Of a stretch of 13,027 nt of DNA, positions 7,212 through 13,027 are shown piece after piece. Every line of letters begins with the position of its first letter. Position 1 is the first letter of the stretch. Made by a program: the position numbers and the translations under genes. The notes under the pieces are model-generated. The model did no database searches. It was given only the letters and a program-made list of their open reading frames with translations, and had not been told where the DNA came from. Origin of the DNA: Kiritimatiellia bacterium (GTDB taxonomy: Bacteria; Verrucomicrobiota; Kiritimatiellia; SLAD01); NCBI GenBank assembly GCA_007127595.1, contig SKZA01000077.1:1-13027 (forward strand). Reading direction: 5' to 3'.

Positions 7212-7389
7212 GATCTTATACTCCATAACCACTCGCAGCAGGCACAGCCCGTTTCCCGATACGCGCCCCTGCACATAAGTCGCACCGACTTCCTGCTCAC
7301 CGCCCCTCAAAGAGCCAAGGCATGACTCCGCGCCTGGCCTTCGGCCACCCTCGGCCATATGCTATTTGAGCCAGATCATGCGGAATGGC
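7212..7389. other. Spacer with two hairpins between TPR protein and barrel-like genes
   Basis: Two perfect small inverted repeats lie here: AAGTCG/CGACTT around cac (7277-7291) and TGGCC/GGCCA around ttc (7335-7347). Neither is followed by a T-run on the minus strand. They could attenuate read-through from the TPR gene, or be palindromic repeat remnants. I see no clear promoter for the downstream gene. Confidence 0.45.
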
Positions 7390-10300
7390 TTACGATGCGG
7401 GCGACAAGTCTCGACGGAGACGGGTGGATAATTCCATTGCCTGCTTGCGCTCGTCGTCCGTCAGCCATGTAACTCGTTCGAGCACCTCATCCACAAGCGC
7501 CAAGGACTCTTCGCGGCGTCCGGTTCTTTCATGCAACAGGGCCAAGCCCAGCTGGAACCGGGGATCGCCCGGCCTACGTTCCAACGCCTGCTGGAACGCG
7601 CCGTAGGCTTCATCATGCTCGCCTCGCTGCATCAATATGTTGCCGTATGTACTCCATGCGAATGGGCTGACGGGATTCAATTCCAATGAGTGGCGGACAT
7701 GCGTATAGGCCTCGTCGTACTCTCCCCGCAGGTGCAGAAGCCAAGCCAGATCGTTCAACGCCTCGGGTATGGGCGTCGTGCGAATGCTGGACCGGAACGC
7801 GGATTCGGCCAACATCAGATTGCCTGCTGCATAGTGGAGGGAACCCAGCACGTAGTTGGCCAATGCATTACGGGAATCCAGAGACAAAATCGTTTCCACT
7901 CGGCGACGAGCGGCGTCCTGATTCATTTCCGCCACATCCAAGCGTAGGAGCTGTTCGTGAATAGGCACGTAGTCCGGCCGCACACGCTCCGCGCGTTCAA
8001 GGGTGTTTCGCGCCTCGGAAAACTGATTCCGCGACATTTGTGCATGGGCGATGATCATGAGGCTGCGAATATCCATGGCGCCCAACTCGCCCAACGTTTG
8101 CAAGGATCGATTGAGCAAGGCTTCGTCTTCTTGAGAGAGTGCGATCATGACAAGGACGGCCCAAGCCGTAGTAACGCCGGGCTGGTCCTTGACGAGTGAT
8201 TCCAAAATTCTTCGGCCTTCGCCTTCGCGGCCCGATAATACCTCGATGATGCCTTCTTCAAGTCGTACACGCGTCGGCATGACCCGCAACTCCTTCAGAC
8301 GATCGAGATACCCGCGCGCCAGGTCGAAATGACCGCGTCGCGTGGCGATTTGGGCCAACCCAAGCAAGGCGTTTGGGTGATCCGGTGTTTCGCGCAGGAT
8401 ACGGCTATATAGGCGTTCGCTTTCTTCGAACTGCTGGTCGTCGAAATAGAGCGAAGCGAGCAGGAAGCTTAATCCCTCCCCGTCGGCGCCAGCCTGAATG
8501 GCACGCTGGATGTCGGCTATTGCGATATCCGCCTTACCGGACATGGCCCAGACCATGCCGCGCTGCGCATAGCTTTCCGGGTGCCTGACCGTGCCGTAAC
8601 GGGCAGTCAACGTCCAATGGCGCAACTCATGCTCCGGCAGGTTAGCCAGAGCCTCAACTTCCTTCTTGAGTCTATCTTCTTCTTCATACCCTTTACGATG
8701 AGCCAGTAGCCCCATATTAAGTAGCGCACTGATGTTGTCGGCATTGAGCTCCCGCGCCACGCGATAGGCCTCGAATGCGCGCTGCGGTTCATCCACTTCC
8801 TCCAGCATGACGCCAAAATTGTTTGCCAAACGACTTACGTGATGGCCGATCCAAACAATCAGTTCGTTGACGAGCTGCGTAGTCTCGCCGCCTTCCTGCA
8901 AGCGATCTCGCCACTTCGCCCACGACTCCAGGTTTTGCTCATAAAGGCGGTCGACATCAGTCTTCCCTAGGTCGCGGACTCCACCGAACAGGACCCGTTC
9001 GGGAACAGGATAAAAGCCATGGGAAGACCACGCCTCATCCCACGACAGAACCGCGAGTTGGGACAGGATGTCTTCGCCCTCCGCCACCCACTCGTTGAGC
9101 AGGGGGACCAGACCGATGGATGCGAGACTCTGTAGGCGCGGATCGTCGAATAATGTTGTGAGGTAGCGGAGATAGGCCGGATTGCGCGCCAAGCGTGGGT
9201 TCAGTACATGCAGGGGCTGATTACGTTCCGCGGCCATCAACATCAAGGAATGATCGAAAATCCCGTTTGAAATAATCCAATTCCTTTCTCCAAGCGTATC
9301 GAGCGCCTCGCTGATGAACGACTGAACGATATCCACTCCTCGCGGAGACACTTCCTTCTTGTTCTCATGGCCGGCGTAAACTATGGCGACGCCGACAACG
9401 ATCAGCCAGACGGGGCGCAGCGTCCGCATGACAGGGAGTCGCGAGCGCGTGGAGAAGCGCCCGCTCAAGATCACGAACCAATAGCCCACGGTATACCCCC
9501 CGTAGACGGCCCACAACAGATAGGGGAAGACGATCAATTGGGTGCGTCCGGTCAATTCCCAAGGCGACATCTGCGCGTTGAATAATAGCAATCCGGCCAG
9601 AACGGTAAGGACCACATGCAACACGATAGGGCCGGGTTTGACGGCGTGACGCGATGTCAGCAACTGGGGCATGGCCAGTATGATCAGGCACGGCAAGATA
9701 GCCGTCATGAACACGATCAACCAACCCAGTTGGCCGAGACCGTGCATAATCAAGACATATTGATCCCGCCACATGAACCAGATGATTTGAAGGAAGTGCG
9801 AATACTCCAACCATTCAAATGCCGGGAGGCGATAGAAACGCCATGCCGCATAGAAATAGACGAGTAACCCGGCAAGATAGATCGGGATCAGCTTGACCAC
9901 AAAGCCAAACTTCAATTGATCCCGAAGCGCCAGCAGGACCACAAGGTAGGCAGCGAATATCGGCGCAGACACACTGAAGAGAACGGACTCAACCATCCCG
10001 ACACCGTAGAGCGCGCAGAAGGCGTACAGCATGCGGACGTTATGCGTATTGACGTAATGGAGAAATAGCAGCGTCGCCCCGAGCAGGAGTGCGATTTCGA
10101 AGGGGAGGTGGTGCGTTTGGGTGGCCGTCATCCAGAATGGAATACAGAACGCGAGCATCAGGGCAGCCGCAACGCCGGCGATGCGGCCGGGAGTCCGGGA
10201 CGGCGGGGCTTCCTTCTGCAACGGCACATGAAGATGGGGCAGTCGGGAGACCACTTCGTACATCAGCCAGACGGCGAGCGCCGAACACAAGGCGCTGAAC

Positions 10301-10548
10301 AGGTTCATGGAAATGATGTGTGAGCCCGCCGGATTGATCCATGCGAACACACGTATGGCGGTGCTCCACAGCGGGTAGAGTGCTGACCCAAACGGATCGA
10401 GCCCCAATTGTTGCGCCGCCAAACGCGCGGAATCGCCAGGGAAGGGACCGCGGGTAAGCGTCAGGGCGTATACCGCCATGCTGACCAGAAAAAGAGCGGG
10501 GCCGATCCACAAACTAAGGCGATCCAAACGTTTCATGCCGCTATTCAT
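7390..10548 (-). CDS. Polytopic membrane protein (DUF2723 / GT-C-like) with C-terminal TPR repeats
   Basis: A 1052-residue protein in three parts. Residues ~12-395 hold about ten or more hydrophobic membrane spans; just after the first comes LTRGPFPGDSARLAAQQLGL, matching the first-loop region of DUF2723 proteins, where the consensus is GDSGEL. D39 would be the key acidic residue of a GT-C-type glycosyltransferase; the following Glu is not conserved here. Residues ~400-570 form a soluble linker. Residues ~573-1035 are TPR repeats, clearest near the end (EALNDLAWLLHLRGEYDEAY and the next two units). DUF2723 includes human TMEM260, a protein O-mannosyltransferase that also has C-terminal TPRs. 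A role in protein O-glycosylation is therefore a reasonable guess, not shown. The ATG at 10548 lacks a strong ribosome site. It heads a same-strand run with the barrel-like and phosphoesterase genes, which points to an envelope function. Confidence 0.75.
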   Translation of the reverse strand: MNSGMKRLDRLSLWIGPALFLVSMAVYALTLTRGPFPGDSARLAAQQLGLDPFGSALYPLWSTAIRVFAWINPAGSHIISMNLFSALCSALAVWLMYEVVSRLPHLHVPLQKEAPPSRTPGRIAGVAAALMLAFCIPFWMTATQTHHLPFEIALLLGATLLFLHYVNTHNVRMLYAFCALYGVGMVESVLFSVSAPIFAAYLVVLLALRDQLKFGFVVKLIPIYLAGLLVYFYAAWRFYRLPAFEWLEYSHFLQIIWFMWRDQYVLIMHGLGQLGWLIVFMTAILPCLIILAMPQLLTSRHAVKPGPIVLHVVLTVLAGLLLFNAQMSPWELTGRTQLIVFPYLLWAVYGGYTVGYWFVILSGRFSTRSRLPVMRTLRPVWLIVVGVAIVYAGHENKKEVSPRGVDIVQSFISEALDTLGERNWIISNGIFDHSLMLMAAERNQPLHVLNPRLARNPAYLRYLTTLFDDPRLQSLASIGLVPLLNEWVAEGEDILSQLAVLSWDEAWSSHGFYPVPERVLFGGVRDLGKTDVDRLYEQNLESWAKWRDRLQEGGETTQLVNELIVWIGHHVSRLANNFGVMLEEVDEPQRAFEAYRVARELNADNISALLNMGLLAHRKGYEEEDRLKKEVEALANLPEHELRHWTLTARYGTVRHPESYAQRGMVWAMSGKADIAIADIQRAIQAGADGEGLSFLLASLYFDDQQFEESERLYSRILRETPDHPNALLGLAQIATRRGHFDLARGYLDRLKELRVMPTRVRLEEGIIEVLSGREGEGRRILESLVKDQPGVTTAWAVLVMIALSQEDEALLNRSLQTLGELGAMDIRSLMIIAHAQMSRNQFSEARNTLERAERVRPDYVPIHEQLLRLDVAEMNQDAARRRVETILSLDSRNALANYVLGSLHYAAGNLMLAESAFRSSIRTTPIPEALNDLAWLLHLRGEYDEAYTHVRHSLELNPVSPFAWSTYGNILMQRGEHDEAYGAFQQALERRPGDPRFQLGLALLHERTGRREESLALVDEVLERVTWLTDDERKQAMELSTRLRRDLSPAS

Positions 10549-10558
10549 ACGTTACACC

Positions 10559-10586
10559 AGCATAATTGCAAAAACGAGGTTGTCGA
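10559..10586 (-). promoter_or_regulatory. Candidate promoter of the DUF2723-TPR gene (weak)
   Basis: On the minus strand TCGACA (10581-10586) and TATGCT (10559-10564) are 16 bases apart, matching the consensus at five and four of six positions. Transcription would begin near 10552, only about four bases before the ATG at 10548. That would give a nearly leaderless message, in keeping with the poor ribosome site. Confidence 0.3.
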
Positions 10587-10597
10587 GTGGGAATAGA

Positions 10598-10632
10598 AAC
10601 ATCCCCCGCGAGACGAGCCCGCGAGGGATGTT
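10598..10632 (-). terminator. Probable terminator of the PEP-CTERM unit
   Basis: Arms AACATCCC (10598-10605) and GGGATGTT (10625-10632) form an 8-bp stem, extended inward by CGCG/CGCG across one mismatch, with a nine-base loop. On the minus strand it lies 26 bp after the PEP-CTERM stop codon and the sequence continues TTTCTATT, a moderate T-rich tail. It separates this unit from the DUF2723-TPR gene, supporting independent transcription. Confidence 0.6.
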
Positions 10633-10657
10633 GAATGGATTACGTTGTATCAGTCAA

Positions 10658-11230
10658 TCAGTTCGTCACGAAACGCCGACGTACGATCAACAACAAGCTG
10701 CCAAAGCCAAGCAAGGCAAAGACCGAAGGCTCGGGGATAAGCTGATCTACCAGCATACCGCTGGTGTCCAGCGAATTCGGGCCAGGGTTAGGAACCGCTG
10801 ACGCATCGTTGAGAGGACCGCCAACCAAGAAGCTATCTGCATAATAGTTGCCTGGAGCCGCTGTAGGGGCAGCGGAATTGAAGGCGCGGGTGTAAACGTA
10901 TCCGGGCAAGAAATCTCCCGTATTCATTCCGAAATCTCCCGCATCCAAATTACCGGTCGTACCGTAGAGATTGAAGCCATCAAACTGACTAACTGTACTC
11001 ACCAACAGGATATCGTCTCCGGTCGGCGTCAACGGGTTGTTGATGTCAAGCGGACTTGCAAATGGACCGGGTGTCCAGATCAACTGAAGAATTGACCCAT
11101 CAGGTAGACCCAACCCTGTATTCTGGTCTATCATAGGCCCAAGCTGAGTTGTCCAGTTGATGTTGATAGTGCCCCACGCCACAGATGTTGCAAGGGTTAT
11201 TGTTGCCATCATTGCGACTATTTTCTTCAC
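10658..11230 (-). CDS. PEP-CTERM sorting-domain protein
   Basis: A 190-residue exported protein. The start codon is GTG (11228-11230), preceded by AAAGGAG seven bases upstream; the following MKKIVAMMATITLATSVAWG reads as a signal peptide. The C-terminus carries the PEP-CTERM signal: P166-E167-P168, a hydrophobic span FALLGFGSLLLIV (171-183) and an Arg cluster R184-R186. In this pathway an inner-membrane exosortase (EpsH/XrtA type, not in this window) processes the tail, commonly in bacteria that make extracellular polysaccharide. The region between, about 22-160, is rich in Gly, Asn, Asp and Pro, with few charged side chains and no cysteine, as in surface or matrix proteins; I recognise no catalytic motif. 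It follows the 231-residue secreted protein by 45 bp. GC content is lower than in the gyr genes by eye. Confidence 0.85.
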   Translation of the reverse strand: MKKIVAMMATITLATSVAWGTININWTTQLGPMIDQNTGLGLPDGSILQLIWTPGPFASPLDINNPLTPTGDDILLVSTVSQFDGFNLYGTTGNLDAGDFGMNTGDFLPGYVYTRAFNSAAPTAAPGNYYADSFLVGGPLNDASAVPNPGPNSLDTSGMLVDQLIPEPSVFALLGFGSLLLIVRRRFVTN

Positions 11231-11245
11231 TGTTTTTCTCCTTTC

Positions 11246-11260
11246 GATCTTAGTAAGATC
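11246..11260 (-). promoter_or_regulatory. Small hairpin just ahead of the PEP-CTERM ribosome site
   Basis: GATCTT and AAGATC form a perfect 6-bp stem with a three-base loop on the message. It ends a few bases before the AAAGGAG ribosome site and the GTG start. It could tune translation of the PEP-CTERM gene relative to the gene before it, or serve as a processing site. The hairpin is seen; its effect is inferred. Confidence 0.35.
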
Positions 11261-11275
11261 TGGTCTAATGCTGAT

Positions 11276-11971
11276 TTAGGGCCACGTATAAGGTATCAGT
11301 TCTTCCCAGCCATCGAGTACGTCGGCGTCCATCTCGATGAACAGACCAACACCCGGACGAAGCACATACCCTGCTGGCTGCCAGCCAATAGGGGCTACAA
11401 ACTTATTGATAGCCGAGTATGACTGCGTGTCGATATCCCAGTAGTACAGAGTCGCCCCGGAAGGCAAAATATCATTCAATTCAGAATCTTCTACCGTGAT
11501 TTCGGCGGGATAAGGGTAGGACACGGCTGTTAAACCCTCAACGATAGATCTGGTCACCGAGGGAGCCGTCGTCGCATCAGGCACCTCGCCCATTATAAAG
11601 ACCTCGTAGCTTTCCTCGGGCGCTGCCCCATCAATGGAGAGGAAGAAGCTGTCTCCCAGACGAAAGCGATTCGTATTCGGCTGCCAGCCAATGGGCTCGA
11701 CAAACCTATTCTCGGCAACATACGCCTGCCCGTCAGGATTCCATAGATACACAGTCGAACCTGGAGGAACTTGGTCGCCGAAAAGAGTAGAAGCCGTGTA
11801 TTCGCCGTCAACATCCTCTAAACTTAAGAAGTTGACCGAAAGCAAGGCCTGCTCGCCTCGATTGATCTCTTGCTTCACATACCCCACCGCGTTACGGCTG
11901 AGCACTTCTTGGGCGCTGGCCGTGCCGGCGATCATTCCGACGGCGATTAAGGCTGCCATCAGTTTTTTCAT
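11276..11971 (-). CDS. Secreted protein with a duplicated ~70-residue domain
   Basis: A 231-residue protein of no family I can name. The ATG at 11971 has AAGGAG six bases upstream; an in-frame ATG at 11986 overlaps that site and is unlikely. Residues 1-20 are a clear signal peptide ending A-S-A before Q21. The mature protein begins with SRNAVGYVK and then shows two related units, about 42-117 and 146-215. Each has a short strand, a P-S/G-G-T/A-T-x-Y-x-W segment, an S/A-Y stretch and the conserved PIGWQP, at 93-98 and 194-199. The underlying DNA also repeats ggctgccagccaat. No cysteine or catalytic motif is visible and there is no anchor, so it is probably a periplasmic or extracellular structural protein. 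It is first in a two-gene unit with the PEP-CTERM gene, with its own promoter and a leader of about 100 bases. Confidence 0.8.
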   Translation of the reverse strand: MKKLMAALIAVGMIAGTASAQEVLSRNAVGYVKQEINRGEQALLSVNFLSLEDVDGEYTASTLFGDQVPPGSTVYLWNPDGQAYVAENRFVEPIGWQPNTNRFRLGDSFFLSIDGAAPEESYEVFIMGEVPDATTAPSVTRSIVEGLTAVSYPYPAEITVEDSELNDILPSGATLYYWDIDTQSYSAINKFVAPIGWQPAGYVLRPGVGLFIEMDADVLDGWEELIPYTWP

Positions 11972-11996
11972 TTTTTGCTCCTTCATGTTTGGCCAC

Positions 11997-12041
11997 TCTG
12001 GACTTTATCGTACAGTCATGTCCAGAAAAAAGTTAAGTCCA
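11997..12041 (-). promoter_or_regulatory. Leader with two mutually exclusive hairpins
   Basis: On the message the segment covering 11997-12005 can pair in two ways. TCTGGAC (12020-12026 read on the minus strand) pairs with GTCCAGA (11997-12003), and TGGACTT (12035-12041) pairs with AAGTCCA (11999-12005). Both use the same 3' segment, so only one can form. It lies 26 bases before the start codon of the 231-residue protein gene. Such competing pairs resemble attenuators or translational switches; no known riboswitch was recognised. Confidence 0.45.
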
Positions 12042-12079
12042 CTGCACTTTTTTCAGACCTATATCCGATCTTGTGTAGG

Positions 12080-12109
12080 AAGATACACGTAGGACGGCGT
12101 ACGTGTCAA
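12080..12109 (-). promoter_or_regulatory. Promoter of the secreted-protein/PEP-CTERM unit, with internal inverted repeat
   Basis: On the minus strand a perfect TTGACA (12104-12109) lies 18 bases from TATCTT (12080-12085), a four-of-six -10 match. Between and overlapping them, ACACGTA (12085-12091) and TACGTGT (12100-12106) form a perfect 7-bp inverted repeat, centred 15 bp apart. A second perfect palindrome, AATACGTATT, sits at 12108-12117 over the -35 edge. The layout fits an operator bound by a dimeric regulator that blocks polymerase. Confidence 0.5.
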
Positions 12110-12346
12110 TACGTATTTGAAGAATTTTTGGATGGCCGCAAGAAGGCGCAAAAAGGCACAGAAGTGGATGGAGGGTGGGTGGACGGTCGCACGGTTGTAC
12201 GGTGGGGGATGTGGTGCTGACAAAGCCGGGCGGAGGACGTCCGCGTAAGTTTGTCGAGTAAGGGGATCCGGGTAAGGGTGGCGGTTGAGAGTCCGCACAC
12301 TTAAGCGACACACTTGATCGGATACCCTTACTCGACCCGCTTCCAT
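12110..12346. other. Gene-free stretch between PEP-CTERM unit promoter and hicA
   Basis: The gene-free space runs from 11972 to 12346. Its first part is the leader and promoter of the PEP-CTERM unit. From 12110 on it begins with gcaagaaggcgcaaaaaggc, which resembles intergenic repeats I recall from related genomes, then a G-rich tract near 12161-12212, a small GGACGTCC palindrome at 12236-12243, and finally the long inverted repeat at 12253-12336. Open frames here are low-complexity and lack protein character. Confidence 0.6.
12253..12336. repeat. Inverted repeat with 18-bp arms downstream of hicA
   Basis: gtcgagtaaggggatccg (12253-12270) and cggatacccttactcgac (12319-12336) are inverted copies matching at 17 of 18 positions, with a 48-base middle. 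The middle carries two adjacent 13-bp copies beginning cacactt (12296-12308 and 12309-12321, about 10 of 13 identical). It starts 10 bp after the hicA stop codon. It could be a large structured 3' end, a miniature inverted-repeat element or a recombination site. No target-site duplication is evident. Confidence 0.65.
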
Positions 12347-12523
12347 CTAGCCGTCCAGCTTCTTAATGATGCTGCGAGCCAGATATTCCTTGATCTCGCG
12401 GTGGCGAGGAACGGGTTGGCATACGCCCGTGGCCGCGTTCTGATACCAATCATGACGGCCGCCGTGTCGTATCAATCTACACCCCATCTTTTCAATGCGC
12501 CGAATCAGCTCCACCCGCTTCAT
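12347..12523 (-). CDS. hicA: HicA-family mRNA interferase toxin
   Basis: A 58-residue protein beginning MKRVELIRRIEKMGC. It carries the HicA signature LIRHGGRHDWYQN with H24 as the probable catalytic histidine, followed by PVPRHREIKEYLARSIIK. HicA toxins have a dsRNA-binding-like fold and cleave mRNA to stop growth until neutralised by HicB. The ATG at 12523 overlaps the hicB stop as ATGA, so translation is probably coupled; GGAG lies 11 bases upstream inside hicB. The length is normal for this short HicA group and all key residues are present, so the toxin is probably intact. It follows hicB, so the order is antitoxin first, the reverse of E. coli hicAB. A long inverted repeat follows directly after the stop. 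Confidence 0.88.
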   Translation of the reverse strand: MKRVELIRRIEKMGCRLIRHGGRHDWYQNAATGVCQPVPRHREIKEYLARSIIKKLDG

Positions 12524-12711
12524 GGGATGGACAACTCCGCAACTTTGCGGGCGCCTGGGATTTGACCATCGGCGAGATCTTTATAAATGTCCTTGAGGTT
12601 TTCCTCAAGTTCCGTCTCGGTCTCGCCCTGGGTCATGTAATCCGGCCAGTCTTCAAGATAGCCGATCCACATATCACCGTCTCGCCAATGTATGTAGCGC
12701 ACCTTTGCCAT
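12520..12711 (-). CDS. hicB: Short HicB-family antitoxin
   Basis: A 63-residue protein with the HicB core pattern: YIHWRDGDMWIGYLEDWPDY, then TQGET and a helix LEENLKDIYKDLADGQIP, ending VAELSIP. HicB binds and blocks HicA. Most HicB proteins also carry a C-terminal ribbon-helix-helix or HTH domain for autorepression; this one has no room for it and resembles the short group paired with HicA of the HGGKHDWY type. The ATG at 12711 fits the family start but has no ribosome site, and the open frame continues to 13002 through repeat DNA. A weak promoter (TTGAAC at 12742-12747, TACTCT at 12719-12724, 17 apart) would start transcription at about the ATG itself, giving a leaderless message. hicA overlaps by four bases. 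Confidence 0.85.
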   Translation of the reverse strand: MAKVRYIHWRDGDMWIGYLEDWPDYMTQGETETELEENLKDIYKDLADGQIPGARKVAELSIP

Positions 12712-12724
12712 AATGCACAGAGTA

Positions 12725-12759
12725 CAACCCCATGTTGCGTTGTTCAATCCCATATGTTG
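12725..12759 (-). promoter_or_regulatory. Imperfect direct repeats in the hicBA promoter region
   Basis: On the minus strand CAACATATGGGATTG (12745-12759) and CAACATGGGGTTG (12725-12737) are copies differing by one base and a two-base gap. They overlap the only promoter candidate for hicB. Such repeats fit an operator for the HicB-HicA complex or another regulator. The binding role is inferred. Confidence 0.4.
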
Positions 12760-12765
12760 GTAGGG

Positions 12766-12853
12766 ACGGGAGCGCGGGTGTGTGAGCAGGGCCACCCGCA
12801 GCAAGTACCGCAATCGGCTGCGGCTGGTGCTTTGCACACAGCCGCGCTCCCGT
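12766..12853. repeat. Large palindromic repeat upstream of hicB
   Basis: acgggagcgcgggtgtgtg (12766-12784) is matched in inverted form by 12835-12853 at 18 of 19 positions. Inside the 50-base middle, CCGCA (12808-12812) and TGCGG (12819-12823) form a further stem. The whole could fold into a cruciform or a long RNA hairpin. It begins near the agggacg motif also seen in the two shorter hairpin repeats, so it may be a related palindromic element. Confidence 0.6.
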
Positions 12854-13027
12854 TCGAAGGGGATGGGCCTGCCGCGGCGTAGTTCCCGAGCCTTGCGAGG
12901 GGACGAAGCCGGGTTCAGGGCTCTTCCCTTGAAACCTGAACCTTGCGTCTTGGAACTTGAGTCTTTCGAAGTCGCTTTCACGGAATTAGGTTCAAGGCTC
13001 AAGTGGCAAGTTCACCCCCAACCCAAA
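12854..13027. other. Repeat-rich DNA at the window end
   Basis: No gene is visible. The stretch is full of short related words on both strands such as cttgaaacctgaacc, ggaacttgag, aggttcaagg and ggcaagttc. GGTTCAGG (12912-12919) and CCTGAACC (12935-12942) form a perfect 8-bp inverted repeat, and 12988-12998 could compete for the same partner. This looks like decayed intergenic repeat DNA. Confidence 0.45.

Noticed and set aside
12296..12321. A CRISPR-like or satellite array
   Set aside because: Only two imperfect 13-bp units without spacers.
12253..12336. An integron attC site
   Set aside because: The arms lack the RYYYAAC and GTTRRRY core sites and there is no integrase gene in view.
12033..12346. 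Several small frames of 64-95 codons on the minus strand and one on the plus strand
   Set aside because: Low-complexity Pro/Thr/Arg-rich translations over promoter and repeat DNA, no ribosome sites, no family similarity.
12712..13002. A 160-codon version of hicB starting at 13002
   Set aside because: The extra 97 residues come from the palindromic repeat DNA; the family core begins at the ATG at 12711.

Overview
The window looks like chromosomal DNA from a Gram-negative bacterium of the PVC group, most likely Verrucomicrobiota or Kiritimatiellota. The evidence is: a PEP-CTERM sorted protein, a GyrA signature of the GDPPAAYRYTE type, a DUF2723-plus-TPR membrane protein, a DUF6268-like outer-membrane barrel, and intergenic spacers full of palindromic repeats. 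This placement is an inference from protein style; no rRNA or other strict marker is present. By eye the core genes are near 60% GC and the PEP-CTERM pair nearer 50%.

Layout. (1) 1-3120, minus strand: a gyrB-gyrA operon. gyrB is complete, gyrA is cut by the window edge, and the 120-bp spacer carries a hairpin repeat with a GNRA-type loop. (2) 3121-5022: a divergent spacer with a good promoter and a pair of 13-bp direct repeats, then a soluble PAS-kinase-receiver hybrid protein on the plus strand. (3) 5023-5304: a convergent spacer with at least five stem-loops, one of them a second copy of the hairpin repeat in the gyr operon. (4) 5305-10548, minus strand: a large GT-C-like/TPR membrane protein, a secreted barrel-like protein and a metallophosphoesterase, all in one direction. 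(5) 10598-12109, minus strand: a two-gene unit of a secreted protein with a duplicated domain and a PEP-CTERM protein, with its own promoter, a structured leader and a terminator. (6) 12253-13027: a small hicB-hicA toxin-antitoxin pair on the minus strand, bracketed by two long inverted repeats. hicA is only 58 residues long and easily missed.

How the parts relate. GyrB and GyrA form the supercoiling enzyme. Regions 4 and 5 both deal with the cell envelope: a possible glycosyltransferase-like membrane protein, an outer-membrane barrel candidate, and exported proteins, one with a sorting signal for an exosortase encoded elsewhere. The kinase has no dedicated output partner in the window. HicBA is self-contained accessory cargo. 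I see no phage genes, transposase, CRISPR array, tRNA or rRNA. The most interesting signals are the palindromic repeats, the promoter and leader architecture of the PEP-CTERM unit, and the DUF2723-TPR protein. I do not see a clearly new multi-gene system.
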